The notes below the pieces were generated by a model, which was given only the letters and a program-made list of their open reading frames with translations, had not been told where the DNA came from and did not search any database. Of a DNA stretch of 64,000 bases, positions 1-12,457 are shown piece by piece; within the stretch, counting starts at the first letter, position 1, and every line of letters begins with the position of its first letter. Made by a program: the position numbers and the translations under genes. Origin of the DNA: Lolium rigidum (lineage: Eukaryota > Streptophyta > Magnoliopsida > Poales > Poaceae); NCBI RefSeq assembly GCF_022539505.1, contig NC_061509.1, positions 34,910,334 to 34,974,333 on the forward strand, in the 5' to 3' direction.

Positions 1-260
1 GGCCTCAATCAGCGGCCCCTCCCTTGCCTAGCTGCGGACCGCAACCCGGCCGCCCGGCAGGTGGGGGAGAAGCCAAAGGGTGGGGTGGATTAGAAAAAGC
101 AGGTGGTGCGGATAAAAAGCAAGCCGGAGCATAAAATGATCAAGGAAACGCATTAATTGCATGATAATAAAATAAGCAAATATAGTCTTTACAGCTACAC
201 CCGGAATTCCGGGGATTTAACCATTGTCTTGGTGAAGCAAAAGATAAAACAGATAAACAC
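1..260. other. Non-coding internal DNA of G1
   Basis: This stretch lies downstream of the stop of the antisense gene. It is GC-rich at first and then A-rich. I see no gene, repeat or terminal structure in it. Confidence 0.5.
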
Positions 261-525
261 CTAAGGACCGGCTGGAGAAGGACCAGCCGGAGGAGCCCCT
301 GAGGCGGAAGCCGGACTAGCACCAGGCTCAGCCGCCTTCTCTGTGCCTTCCTCCCCCTCGTCATCCCCCTCCAGATCGTCCTCAGGCGGAGTGGGGTCGG
401 CGATGAAGACGGACTGGTTGACGAAGTCGGCGATAGCGCAGGCCCTCGCAAGCCGGTGCATCTTGTCCTCAGCAGTCAGCGAATCTTCCACGCCGGCTCG
501 GCGAGCCTCCAGCTGATCCAGCGAA

Positions 526-530
526 ACCTC
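526..530. repeat. Target-site duplication of Angela element
   Basis: ACCTC at 526-530 is repeated exactly at 8990-8994, the bases flanking the Angela-type element. If one copy and the element are removed, the G1 antisense reading frame continues without a break (...WYEEV then SLDQLEARR). Confidence 0.95.
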
Positions 531-2291
531 TATTGGAGATATGCCCGAGAGGCAATAATAAAATAGTTATTGTTATATCTTAATGTTCATGATAAATGTT
601 TACACTCCATGCTATAATTGTATTAACCGGAAACATTGATACATGTGTGTTGTGTAAACAACCAAAGTACCTAGTAAGCCTCTCATTTAACTAGCTTGTT
701 GATTAATAGATGATCATGGTTTCCTGATCATGAACAACGGATGTTATTAATAACAAGATCATATCATTAGGTGAATGATGTGATGGACACACCCATAGTA
801 AGCATAGCATAAGATCAAGTCATTAAGTTCAACTTGGTATAAGCTTTCGATACATAGTTACCTAAGTCCTTTGACCATGAGATCATGTAAATCACTTACA
901 CCGGAAGGATGCTTTGATTACATCAAACACCACTGCGTAAATGGTTGGTTATAAAGATGGGATTAAGTATTCCGAAAGTGTGAGTTGAAGCATATGGATC
1001 AAGAGTGGGATTTGTCCATCCCGATGACGGATAGATATACTCTGGGCCCTCTCGGTGGAATGTCGTCTGATTAGCTTGCAAGCATGTGATTAAGATCACA
1101 AGAGATGACATACCACGGTACGAGTAAAGAGTACTTGTCGGTAACGAGGTTGAACAAGGTATGGAGATACCGATGATCGAACCTCGGGCAAGTAAAGTAT
1201 CGCGTGACAAAGGGAATCGGTATTTTATGTAATTGGTTCAATCGATCACTAAGTTATCGTTGAATGTGTGCGAGCCATTATGGATCTCCAGATCCCGCTA
1301 TTGGTTATTGGTCGGAGAGGAGTCTCAACCATGTCTGCATAGTTCACGAACCGTAGGGTGACACACTTAAGGTTTGATGTCGTTTTAAGTAGATATGGAA
1401 TATGGAATGGAGTTCGAATGTTGTTCGGAGTCTCGGATGGGATCCAGGACATCACGAGGAGGTCCAGAATGGTCCGGAGAATAAGATTCATATATAGGAA
1501 GTCACTTTCCAAGTTTGGAAATGATCCGGTGCATTTATGGAAGGCGCTAGAATGTTCTAGAACTTTCCGGAAGAAATCACCATGGAAGGTGGAGTCCCGG
1601 TTGGACTCCACCAACCCTAACTTGCCAACCAAGTGGGAGGGTGGAGTCCTTGGAGGACTCCACCTCCTTGGCCGGCCAAGCAAAGGGGGAAAGGGAGAGT
1701 CCCTGTCCCTCTAGGTTTCGTCCATAAGGCAGTTTTTGAATTGGGGTCTTATTCGAAGACTTTGGGCAAACCCTTGGGGTTCCACCTATATAATGAGGAG
1801 GAGAGGGAGGGGCTGCCTCTAGACCTGGCCGCACCACCTAGGGCTCCCCTGGCCGGCGCCCTAGCCCCCCCCTCTCTCCCAAACCCTAGCCTCTCTCCTC
1901 CTCCATCTTCTCCCACGGCGCTTAGGCGAAGCCCTGCCGGAGATCTTCACCACCACCGACACCACGCCGTCGTGCTGTCGGGATTCCGAGGAGGATCTAC
2001 TACTTTCGCTGCCCGCTGGAACGGGGAGAAGGACGTCGTCATCAACACCGAATGTGTGACCGAGTACGGAGGTGCTGCCCGATTGTGGCACCGTCAAGAT
2101 CTTCTACGCGCTTTTGCAAGCGGCAAGTGATCGACTACATCAACAACGAGATCTAATCTCGTAGGCTTGGGAAATCTTCGAGGGTTAGTCTCATGATCTT
2201 CTCGTTGCTACCATCTACTAGATTGGATCTTGGCTTGTTATTCGTTCTTGCGGTAGGAAAATTTTTGTTTTCTATGCTACGAATCCCATCA
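531..2291 (+). repeat. 5' LTR of Angela-type element
   Basis: 1761 bp. It starts TATTGGAGATATGCCC (the second base differs from the 3' LTR) and ends ATCCCATCA just before the primer-binding site. A TATA-like CACCTATATAATGAGG lies near 1784. ORFs of 118-165 codons inside it occur in the 3' LTR too and are not genes. Confidence 0.95.
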
Positions 2292-2292
2292 G

Positions 2293-2304
2293 TGGTATCA
2301 GAGC
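2293..2304 (+). promoter_or_regulatory. Primer-binding site, initiator Met-tRNA type
   Basis: TGGTATCAGAGC begins two bases after the 5' LTR. This is the standard plant Copia primer-binding site, complementary to the 3' end of initiator tRNA-Met. Confidence 0.95.
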
Positions 2305-3074
2305 CAGGTCTATGCATAGATTAGTTGCACGAGTATAACACAATGGTTTGTGGGCGTTGATGCTTTTGTTGTCTTTAGTTCGTGTACTTTGCATCTTGCG
2401 GGATGGTGGGATGAAGCGGCCCGGGCTAACTTTACATGACCGCGTTCATGAGACTTTCTCCACGCTCGACATGCAACTTGTATTGCATAAGTGGCTTTGC
2501 GGGTGTCTGTCTCTCTCACCATAGTGAAGATTCAATCTACTCTTTCTATTGACAACACTAGTATCACCGTTGTGGTTCATGTTCGTAGGTAGATTGGATC
2601 TTACTCGAAAACCCTAAACCATGTAAAATATGCAAACCAAATTAGAGGCGTCTAACTTGTTTTTGCAGGGTTTGGTGATGTGATATGGCCATGATATGAT
2701 GATGAATATGTATGAGATGATCATTATTGTATTGTGGCAACCGGCAGGAGCCTTATGGTTGTCTTTATATTTCATGTAGTAGTATTATTTCAAAGTAGTT
2801 GCAATAGTTGCTACACATGGTGGACCACCATGAAGACGGCGCCATGGACCTTGACGCTACGCCGACGATGATGGAGATCATGCCCGTTGATGATGGAGAT
2901 CATGTCCGTGCTTTGGAGATGAAGATGAAAGGCGCAAAGACTAAAGGGCCATATCATATCACATATGAATTGCATGTGATGTTAATCCTTTATGCATCTT
3001 ATCTTGCTTAGATCGCGACGGTAGCATTATAAGATGATCCCTCACATTAGTATCAAGATAATAAAGTGTTCTCC

Positions 3075-3238
3075 CCTCGTATGCATCGTTGCTACAGTTC
3101 GTCGTTTTGAAGCATCTCGTGATGATCGGATGTGATAGATTCTACGTTCACATACAACGGGTGTAAGCCATGTTGCACACGCGGAAATACTTGGGTTTGC
3201 TTGACGAGCCTAGCATGTACAGACATGGCCTCGGAACA
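3075..3238 (+). repeat. Internal direct repeat of Angela-type element, copy 1
   Basis: About 164 bp that recur, diverged, at 3914-4078. Shared blocks include GTGATGATCGG, GATTCTACGT, CATACAACGGGTG and GCCTAGCATGTACAGACATG. The repeat is non-coding and lies in the leader region between the primer-binding site and the pol remains. Confidence 0.85.
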
Positions 3239-3913
3239 TAGGAAACCGAAAGGTTGAACACGAGTCATATGGATGATATGATCAACATGTTGATGTTCAC
3301 CATTGAAGCTACATCATCTCACATGATGATCGGTTTTGGTGTAGTGGATATGGATCGTGTGCCACTAAACAACTATGAGGGATGTTGTATTAAGTGGGAG
3401 TTCATTAGTAATTAGATTAAAACATGAACTAATTATCATGAACATAGTCTGAATAGTATTTTGAATTAAATTTGTAGAATTGGCATCCGTTATCTACCAT
3501 GCGCTAGTCTTATAATTGAGATAGAAATACTGTTAAGTCTGACAAGAAACTTTACAGACTGGTACCGTATTGTTAAAGAATCAAGTAATGATTAAGTCCT
3601 ATTGCAAACTTTTGGTAAAACTCACATTAGAGCAATGGTTTCAATTAGTACCTAAAATCATCTTATCTCCGTGAAATTTGAAGTTCAAATCCGTCTGAAA
3701 AGTAAGGAGCTGGAAAGTTTGTTTTTCAGAAATAAGCAAGGTGTGAGATATATGTGATATCTAAGACCTTATTACAAGATGATAGAATATAATTTAGTGA
3801 GACTACATAAACTCATAAGTTTTATGGGAATGTACGAAGGTTGAAGACGCTAGGAGTCCCAATCCTCCAACTAGTTGGGCACTAACGATATTCGCATATC
3901 CATGAAGTAATCG

Positions 3914-4078
3914 TCCTTAGTATGCACCGTTGCTAAGACTCGTCGTTTCGAAGCATCACGTGATGATCGGGTGTTATAGATTCTACGTGTGCATACAACG
4001 GGTGCAAGCCAGATTTGCACATGCGAATACTGAGGTTAAACTTTACGAGCCTAGCATGTACAGACATGGTCTCGGAAA
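3914..4078 (+). repeat. Internal direct repeat of Angela-type element, copy 2
   Basis: Second copy of the block at 3075-3238, about 840 bp downstream, same orientation. Scattered substitutions and small gaps show that the duplication is much older than the insertion itself, whose LTRs are over 98% alike. Confidence 0.85.
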
Positions 4079-4699
4079 GTCATCATGATTTGATGGATAA
4101 AATTATGTGTGAAATTGTTCATCACATTACAAAGTTACTAATAGTGAAATCTGAAACACTTGTCATATGATGATCAACTTCAAAGTAAGAACCTCAAGGT
4201 CATTGGTATTTGACCAATGGACCTAGAAGTTATTGAAGGTGAAGTGTTTTCTGAGAATGAAGAAAACTAAAAGAGAAACTACAAAAGATTTTGGCAGAAA
4301 GAAAGAAAAGACTAGAAAGTCTAGCTCAGGTGTATATAGATGATATACATGTTATGAATGTATTCCTTGATTGGTCACACAATGAAGTTCTTGGGTATTT
4401 ATACCAGATTGGTTGGTATGAGATGTCATACAACACAACGCAATACAAGAATACAATGGCCTAAGTGACTGATAAGGAATGTGGTAGAAATCCACGTCTG
4501 GAACAAAATAAAGTGTTATTGTGTTCGTCGTTGGCATTCTACCTAGCTCTTGAGATTTATAATAAAGAACTTCATAATTGTTATTTAGCTCTGGTCAAAT
4601 AAAAACAATGAGTTGTTCAAATTATGACCTTACTCCATGTACGATGGATAAGTTATTATAAATCTTAATGGTGAAACACACATACATAACAACGACGCT

Positions 4700-6950
4700 A
4701 ATATGCCGTAAGGCAAATGATTTGAATTCCACTTATTAGTGGAACCGCCATTTAGGTCATGTTAGAAAGGAACGCATGAAGGAACTCCATGCAAATGGAT
4801 TTTTGGAGTCATTTGATTTTCGAATCGTTTGGCGCTTGCAAATCTCTTCTAAAGAGAATGACTGAAATACCGTTCATAGGCCAAGAGTTGAATGGGCAAC
4901 TAACCTAGTGGATACATACATGATGATATATGTGGTTCACTGGGCATAGTTGTGTGCGGGAGATTCTTCTACTTCATAAAAACTTCCAACAATGAATTGA
5001 GTATATATATGTGGATATATTTATTCGATAAGGAAGAAGTTTGAAACATTTGAATAGATTCAATTGTCAGCATGAAGTGGAAATCATCGTAATAGAAAAG
5101 TCAAATATCTATGATTGGATCATGGTGGAAATATTTGAATTACGATTTTTAGCGAACATCTAAGAGAGTTATGAAATTGTTCTACAACTCACATTTCTTG
5201 GAATATCATAGTGATGATAGAGTATCCGAGAGACATATCCAAACCTTGTTGGATTAATGATGAGATAAAATAAAATGATGCCATTATATTTTGTGGATTA
5301 TGCTTTAGAGACTACCGCTTTTACACTAAATAGAGCGTCATCATAAATCCGTTGAAATGACACCATATGAGCATATGGCATGGGTATAAACCCTAATAGT
5401 CCTTTCTTAAAATTTTGGTATGCATAGCATAAGTAAATAAGTTTACAACCAAAATCGGATGAATGTCTTTGTTGGTTATCCCAGAGGATGATTGGGAATT
5501 CTTTCCACTATGAAGTCAAAGACAAAAGTGTTTGTCAATGTTTCTTATTTCCAAGAAATTGTTTCTAGCGAAGTATTTGAGTGGGAGGACAATAGAACTT
5601 GATAAGGTTGATGAACCTGAGCATGATGATCAGAGTAGCACAGCATCGGAAATGGTTCCGGAAGCGGCCACGATGATCATAGCTCCCATATCTACAAAGT
5701 GTTATAGTCATGGAGATCGAAGTACTTATTGAACCTTGTAGCCAACTACATACAAAGAAGTTATGATGGGCCCTGACTCCGTTAAATGGCTAAGAGCCAT
5801 AAAATCCAAGATAGGTGAATACTTTTTGAAAGTAAATGTTTCTATAAAATTGATGGACTTGGATGGAATATCCTTGAAAAAGCTCGACTTGTCGAAAATT
5901 TGTTTATGACAAAGTTCAAAGAGTTGACTGCGATAAGATTAGATCTTTAGCAGCGATGCTTATAGTCTATACGGATTGTTCTAGTAATCACTACATATTT
6001 CTTTTATGAGATATGCTAGTAGGATGGCAAAATACATTACTTAACAGAAGTGTGTATTAAAGGTGTATTCAAGATACAACTGAGAGTTTTGCTAGTCCGT
6101 AGAATACTAAAACGGTATACAAACTTCACTGGATGAAGTGAGTATCACGGAGTTGGAATCTTCACCGGATGAAATAGTCAAGGAGTTTTTGATTTCATCA
6201 GAAACGATGAAGATGCTTGCATTTGCAAGAAATTAAGTGGGAGTGGTGAGACATAGTTATAATATTATATGTGGATGACATATCATTGATTATAAAAGGT
6301 GTAATTATATACTTGATTAAAAGGTTTCATTGAGAATTAACTTCAATGAAAGGATATGGACTGAAACATATTTAGTGTCAAGATCTATGAAGATAGATTG
6401 AAACACATCATAAGTTTAAGTTAAAGTACATAGAATGAAGATTGAAGTAGTTCAATATAAAAATATTAAAAAGGTGTTCTTTTCATGTGAAGGTTTAACA
6501 AGACTTGGGTGTATCTGACACTCAATTAGTAAAAACACATGAGTGATTTTAGATCACGAATAATATGTACACAATCAGATGTTCTGTGCTCTAAAGAGTT
6601 AGGAGCATATACCAGAATGATTCATGTGATGATCATTGAACAACAGTAAGAATATCCCTGAGTGCTTTAGAAGAACCAAGGATATTAGTTTTGTATGGGG
6701 AAATGACAAACAAATCGTTGTAAGGTGTTGCACCGATATTAATTTGGTCACATATAAAATGAATTTCAAATCTCAATTAGGCTAAGTGTTCATTAGAAGG
6801 TAGCACAATGCTAGATTTAGATGAGTTCTGAATATTGTGACGGATTCTACAAACGAAGGTAGAGTATGTCATTGTTTTGACAATGACTGAGGATGTTAAA
6901 GTCGAGGAGTTCTTTGAGAACTTGGTGTAGTTCCGATAGTGTCAGAACTT
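4700..6950 (+). pseudogene. Decayed Copia pol (integrase and reverse transcriptase remains)
   Basis: No open frame is left, but order and motifs of a Copia polyprotein can be followed in shifting frames. Near 5340-5380 lies the integrase tail motif KSVEMTPYE. Around 5480-5590 is the segment between integrase and reverse transcriptase (FVGYPRG, then KVFVNV and EVFEWEDNRT). Near 5770 is PDSVKWLRAIKSKIG, the start of the reverse transcriptase domain. Near 6267 is LYVDDIS, which contains the catalytic YVDD. Many stops and frame changes lie between them. The element could have moved only with proteins supplied by an intact relative. Confidence 0.7.
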
Positions 6951-7218
6951 TGAAGCTATATTGTGTGTGACAATATTAGTGACATATTTCAGACCGCGGA
7001 ATTAAGGTTCCACCAGAAGACTGAACATATATGATTAATGCCGACTCATTTGGAAAATGAGTGATGCGTTGAGACGCAAATGAATTGCAAAATACATACG
7101 TTTCTGAGCGTGTCAGAACCGTTGACTGAAACCTCTCCCGTGAGCAAGACATGATAAACACCAGAAGGCCAAGGTGTTATATCTTTACATATGTAAACTA
7201 GATTATTGACTCTAGTGC

Positions 7219-7228
7219 AAGTGGGAGA
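7219..7228 (+). promoter_or_regulatory. Polypurine tract of Angela-type element
   Basis: AAGTGGGAGA, one base before the 3' LTR starts at 7230, is the plus-strand primer site expected next to a 3' LTR. Confidence 0.9.
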
Positions 7229-7229
7229 C

Positions 7230-8989
7230 TGTTGGAGATATGCCCGAGAGGCAATAATAAAATAGTTATTGTTATATCTTAATGTTCATGATAAATGTTT
7301 ACACTCCATGCTATAATTGTATTAACCGGAAACATTGATACATGTGTGTTGTGTAAACAACCAAAGTCCCTAGTAAGCCTCTCATTTAACTAGCTTGTTG
7401 ATTAATAGATGATCATGGTTTCCTGATCATGAACATCGGATGTTATTAATAACAAGATCATATCATTAGGTGAATGATTTGATGGACACACCCAGAGTAA
7501 GCATAGCATAAGATCAAGTCATTAAGTTCAACTTGCTATAAGCTTTCGATACATAGTTACCTAAGTCCTTCGACCATGAGATCATGTAAATCACTTACAC
7601 CGGAAGGATGCTTTGATTACATCAAACGCCACTGCGTAAATGGGTGGTTATAAAGATGGCATTAAGTATTCGGAAAGTGTGAGTTGAAGCATATGGATCA
7701 AGAGTGGGATTTGACCATCCCGATGACGGATAGATATACTCTGGGCCCTCTCGATGGAATGTCGTCTGATTAGCTTGCAAGCATGTGATTAAGATCACAA
7801 GAGATGACATACCACGGTACGAGTAAAGAGTACTTGTCGGTAACGAGGTTGAACAAGGTATGGAGATACCGATGATCGAACCTCGGGCAAGTAAAGTATC
7901 GCGTGACAAAGGGAATCGGTATTTTATGTAATTGGTTCAATCGATCACTAAGTTATCGTTGAATGTGTGGGAGCCATTATGGATCTCCAGATCCCGCTAT
8001 TGGTTATTGGTCGGAGAGGAGTCTCAACCATGTCTACATAGTTCACGAACCGTAGAGTGACACACTTAAGGTTTGATGTCGTTTTAAGTAGATATGGAAT
8101 ATGGAATGGAGTTCGAATGTTGTTCGGAGTCTCGGATGGGATCCAGGACATCACGAGGAGGTCCAGAATGGTCCGGAGAATAAGATTCATATATAGGAAG
8201 TCACTTTCCAAGTTTGGAAATGATCCGGTGCATTTATGGAAGGCGCTAGAATGTTCTAGAACTTTCCGGAAGAAATCACCATGGAAGGTGGAGTCCCGGT
8301 TGGACTCCACGAACCCTAACTTGCCAACCAAGTGGGAGGGTGGAGTCCTTGGAGGACTCCACCTCCTTGGCCGGCCAAGCAAAGGGGGAAAGGGAGAGTC
8401 CCTGTCCCTCTAGGTTTCGTCCATAAGGCAGTTTTTGAATTGGGGTCTTATTCGAAGACTTTGGGCAAACCCTTGGGGTTCCACCTATATAATGAGGATG
8501 AGAGGGAGGGGGCTGCCTCTAGACCTGGCCGCACCACCTAGGGCTCCCCTGGCCGGTGCCCTAGCCCCCCCTCTCTCCCAAACCCTAGCCTCTCTCCTCC
8601 TCCATCTTCTCCCACAGCGCTTAGGCGAAGCCCTGCCGGAGATCTCCACCACCACCGACACCACGCCGTCGTGCTGTCGGGATTTCGAGGAGGATCTACT
8701 ACTTCCGCTGCCCGCTGGAACGGGGAGAAGGACGTCATCATCAACACCGAACGTGTGACCGAGTACGGAGGTGCTGCCCGATTGTGGCACCGTCAAGATC
8801 TTCTACGCGCTTTTGCAAGCGGCAAGTGATCGACTACATCAACAACGAGATCTAATTCGTAGGCTTGGGAAATCTTTGAGGGTTAGTCTCATGATCTTCT
8901 CGTTGCTACCATCTACTAGATTGGATCTTGGCTTGTTATTCGTTCTTGCGGTAGGAAATTTTTTGTTTTCTATGCTACGAATCCTATCA
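7230..8989 (+). repeat. 3' LTR of Angela-type element
   Basis: 1760 bp, starting TGTTGG and ending ATCCTATCA, followed by the target duplication ACCTC. It is collinear with the 5' LTR with three small indels and about thirty substitutions by eye. Confidence 0.95.
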
Positions 8990-11900
8990 ACCTCCTCGTA
9001 CCACGAGAGTACGAAGGAGAGGGCCATGTCGGCACCAGCACGGGCGGCGGACTCCTTCCAGTCCAGCAGGCGGTCGGGAGCAGTCTCAAGCCACTTCACC
9101 AGGCGGGCAAGTTCGCCTGGCAGAGTCTCCGTCGGCCACAGCAGGCGGAAAAGCTCCTCCGCCGCTTGCCGGAGCTCATATCCCAGCATGGTGATAGGCG
9201 TGATCCGGGCATGCACAGCAGCCAGGTGATCATCCATGCTGAAGAATGGCGAGCCCTCCTCGCCGGCTGCCCAGCGCGCATCCCGCTCCTTGCCCGCTGC
9301 CGCCAGGGCCGCCTCCTGAGTCTCGGGGAAGGCAGCTGAAGCAACAGACTACACAAGTATAAGAAGACCTGAATATCCGGCTAACAACAGCCGGTAGAGC
9401 CCTGCCACCAGCGTCAGCCGGAAGCCGGGGAAAGGACAGAAAAGGCAAAATTTTAAAGTCAGCCCGCGACAGCCAGAAGCCGGGGATATTCGAAGTAATC
9501 CAGCTGCCAGCTGCCGGCAGAAAACCTTACCGCCAGCTAGAAGCCGGAAAGAGAAAGGAGAAATGCAACAAGTAAAAAACAAAATACATGTCAAGCCGCG
9601 ATCCAGCGTGCTGATCTCGTCCACCCAGCGCTTGGCCGTCTCCGACAGAACCTTGCACTGAGTGGCCATCTCGCTGCTGAGCTTCTGGCACTTCTCATCC
9701 ACTTCGCCCAGGCGCTGGTTCAGATTATCCACCTTCTCTTGCTCAACTTGCTTGACGGCATTGAGCTCGGTCAGGTGGTTGGCCTCCAGGCGGCGCAGAC
9801 GCCCCAGCTCCCCCTCTGTCTCCTTCACCTTGGCAGCCAGAGCCCTGGCGGTTTCCTGGCTTGCGGAGCACTGCTCACGCGAAAGCCGGAGCTCTTCTTA
9901 CAGGTGGGGAACTTGAGCGGCAGCAGCTGTAAGCCGGCAAAGAGCCAAGGCATCAGCCGGTCGGGTGATAAAAGAAAAATATCCGCGTGGCGGCCCAAAA
10001 ACAAAAACGTACCTTGGGCAACCTCCAACTGGCCCGCCAAGGAGGAGCACTCAGTCTTGGCCGTGTGATAGCTGGCCACAAGTTTGTTGTACAGGGCGGT
10101 CCGCTTGTCATTGACCGCCTGAAAAGAAAGAAGAACCAAATCAGTAAGCAAGGGCGAAACCCGGGCCGGCTCCGCGGCAGCCGGCCCGTGCCTCGGGGGC
10201 TACCAGTATAACAGCAAAAGCAAAAAAGCAAAATCAGTCGGAAACTTACCGAGACAACCCTCTCACACCTGTTCAGGCGGGAACTTGACTCATTGGCGGT
10301 AGCGTTTAGCAAGTTCCTGAAGTCGGTAAAGAAGAACTCCAGGCCGGCCATGCCCTTCCGGCCGTCCCGGCTGGTCACCTCGTTGGAGTCGGTGTCGAAC
10401 CACTCCTTCTCCATGGTGCCAATGGAGCCCAGGCTTGAGTCGGCGGTGGAAACAACGTTGGCCAGCTCCTTGACAGCCGGACCAACGTGCAAGCTCAGCT
10501 GCTACTGCGGCGGCTGCTGATCGGCCAGACCCTTGGCCTTGAGCTTGGCCTTGGCATCCCCAACAGCCGCCTGCTTCTGCTTCTTCGGGGCCGCCAGGGG
10601 CGCCTTAGGTGGAACGGGTGCCGAAGCCGGAGGCCGCGTAGTCTGCACCACTGGCTCCGAAGTGTGAGTGGGCTCTGACGGCGGCACTTCCGCCTGCTCC
10701 AAGCCGGCGTCGCCCATGGGCACGTCCCCATCTCCCGCTCCCCCTGTGGCGGGCACCTCTTGCCGGCTGCGCCGCAGAAGATCCTCGATCATTGGCTGGC
10801 CCATTCGGTGAGCCGGCTCATCCCGGGGCCCGGAGCAGGAGGCGGAGCCAGCCCCAGGTGGCACAGATGAAGAACTCCCCGCTCCCACAGAGGGCAGCGG
10901 GAAGGTTGGCGGCGTGAGTGCCCGCTCCCTCCTCGGAGGCTGCGGAGTCGGCTCCCTCCTCGTCCGCTGCGGAGCCAGAGGCGGCGATATTGTGCCGGAT
11001 ACAGAGCCAGCTCCCGCGCCCTTGAAGAACTTGATGGCGGAGCTACACCAAGCAAACAAAGAAAAGCAGATAAGACATCTACCAAGATAAGCAAAGTTGA
11101 AGGAAAGAAAAGGAATCAAACATCAAAGAAAAGGAACTCACCCGGCCGCCTCCGGAATGACCTTCTGCTGCTGCCGCTGGCGCTTCTTTGCCTTGGCTTC
11201 CAGCTGCTCGGTGGTCCTCTTCCGCACCCGGAGCGGCGGAGCGGAGCCGGCTGTTGGAGGTACTGAGGCCAGCGGAGTCATGCGGAGCGGCTCTAGAATC
11301 ATAACCTCGTCATCGTCCGGCAAATCGGCTGAAGGGTGCGTCGAGGCGGACTCACCTTGCCCACCACCGGCTTGGGCGTCGGCGTCCGGGTTTTCGTCCT
11401 CACCGGCTGCCCAGTCCCTCTCGTCCTCGGAGCCAGGAAGGTGTTTGGCCCACTCCTTCGCCGCGAGATCGCCGTCTTCTTCGGGCATCCGTGGGAAGTT
11501 CTTTAAGCCGGCAGAAAGAACACGGCTATAACAATAAAATAAACAAAGGAAAACGGGCGCGAGCCGGCAAGGTCATCAACTTACCAGAGCCGGAGGGTCC
11601 TCCCTTTGGAAGGGCTCCACCCCACATTGCCAGTTGTCCGGTAGCCGAGCCTGGGAGATGTGGTTCACCCGGCGGGCCACGCCCTCGCTGGAGAGCTCGA
11701 CTTTGGAGGTCCGGGTCGGGTCGAGCCAGCCGCTCATGTAGCAGATCTTGTGAGCCCTCCGCTGGAGCGGCAGTACCCGCCGGCTGATGAAGGTTCAGAG
11801 GAGGTCCGCAGCCGTCAGGCGGTCCCGCGTGACGCAGGTCCGCAGGAACTCTAGCAGCATGTTGACTTCGTCTGCTGGATCGTTGCTCTTGGGGTTGTAG

Positions 11901-12457
11901 CCCCAGTTGGTCTTGGCAGGCGGAGCCGGCGAGAAAGCCGGGAAGTTGAGGAGGTCCTTGGCCGGATCCTCGTTCTTCACATAGAAGAACGTGGTCTGCC
12001 ACTTCTTCACTGACTCCACAGTCGGGATCTTTGGAAAGGGCACGTCCCGGCGAGGGTAGAGCGGAGCCGCACCGCACGCACGCAGCAAGCCGTTGGTGGT
12101 CTGGGCCTTCAAGTGGAACAGCCGGCTCCAGAAGTCCACATCCGGCCACAAGCCGGCATACCCCTCGCAGAAGGCGACGTAGCACGAGAGGGTGACGAAG
12201 GCGTTCGCAGGTAGGTGGTGCGGCTGCAAGCCGAAATAGTCGAGGAAGGAGCGGAAGAAGTTACTTGCGGGGAGGCCGAAGCCGCGGTAGAAGTGCGCGA
12301 TGAAGACGACGCGCTCGCCGGGCTCCACCACCGGCACGATCTCCTCCCCCGGCTGGCGGGTGGCCACCCCCGCGGGGATGCGGTGCGTCCGGCGGAGGCG
12401 CTGGATGTCTGCCAGCGTCGTGCTGGCCCCCTCCTAGGAATCGCTCGTGCGTGCCAT

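Larger units (their letters stand above)
531..8989 (+). mobile_element. Angela/WIS/BARE1-type Copia retrotransposon, complete, decayed inside
   Basis: Two LTRs (531-2291 and 7230-8989), a primer-binding site, a purine tract and a perfect 5-base target duplication define a complete 8.46 kb element. The LTR start TGTTGGAGATATGCCCGAGA is the hallmark of the Triticeae Angela/WIS/BARE1 group; the 5' copy has TA instead of TG at its first two bases. About thirty base differences separate the LTRs by eye, under 2%, so the insertion is young. The inside has no long reading frame: gag is unrecognisable and pol survives only as fragments full of stops. Confidence 0.95.
261..12457 (-). pseudogene. Spliced antisense gene of G1 (plant 'putative gypsy type transposon' type)
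   Basis: A long antisense gene begins MARTSDS and reads leftwards. Inferred exons are 12457-11585, 11500-11142, 11042-10250, 10118-10013, 9926-9588 and 9335-8995, continuing at 530-261 after the Angela insertion. Introns start GTAAG, GTGAG, GTACG or GTATT and end AG. Codon phase is kept across introns 1, 3, 4 and 5; intron 2 is off by one base. Exon 1 resembles the family annotated in grasses as putative gypsy type transposon (Pfam PF04195, from memory): ERVVFIAHFYRGFGLP at about residue 42, then YAGLWPDVDFW. The middle is Pro/Ala/Ser-rich and acidic, with basic Lys/Arg patches. The 3' half is a predicted coiled coil (exon 5, Glu/Lys/Leu-rich). The tail is acidic. In-frame stops lie at codon 8, near 11807, at 10502 and in exon 5, so this copy is dead. 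Function is unknown; similar extra antisense ORFs are known in large plant Gypsy elements. Confidence 0.75.

Noticed and set aside
923..1210. 95-codon minus-strand ORF duplicated at 7622-7909
   Set aside because: Same reason: LTR sequence read antisense.
1358..1714. 118-codon plus-strand ORF, also present at 8057-8413
   Set aside because: It lies in both Angela LTRs at equivalent positions and has no protein features. It is a chance frame in LTR sequence.
11526..12185. 219-codon minus-strand ORF overlapping exon 1 of the G1 antisense gene
   Set aside because: It is a shifted frame of exon 1. The exon-1 frame has the family motifs.
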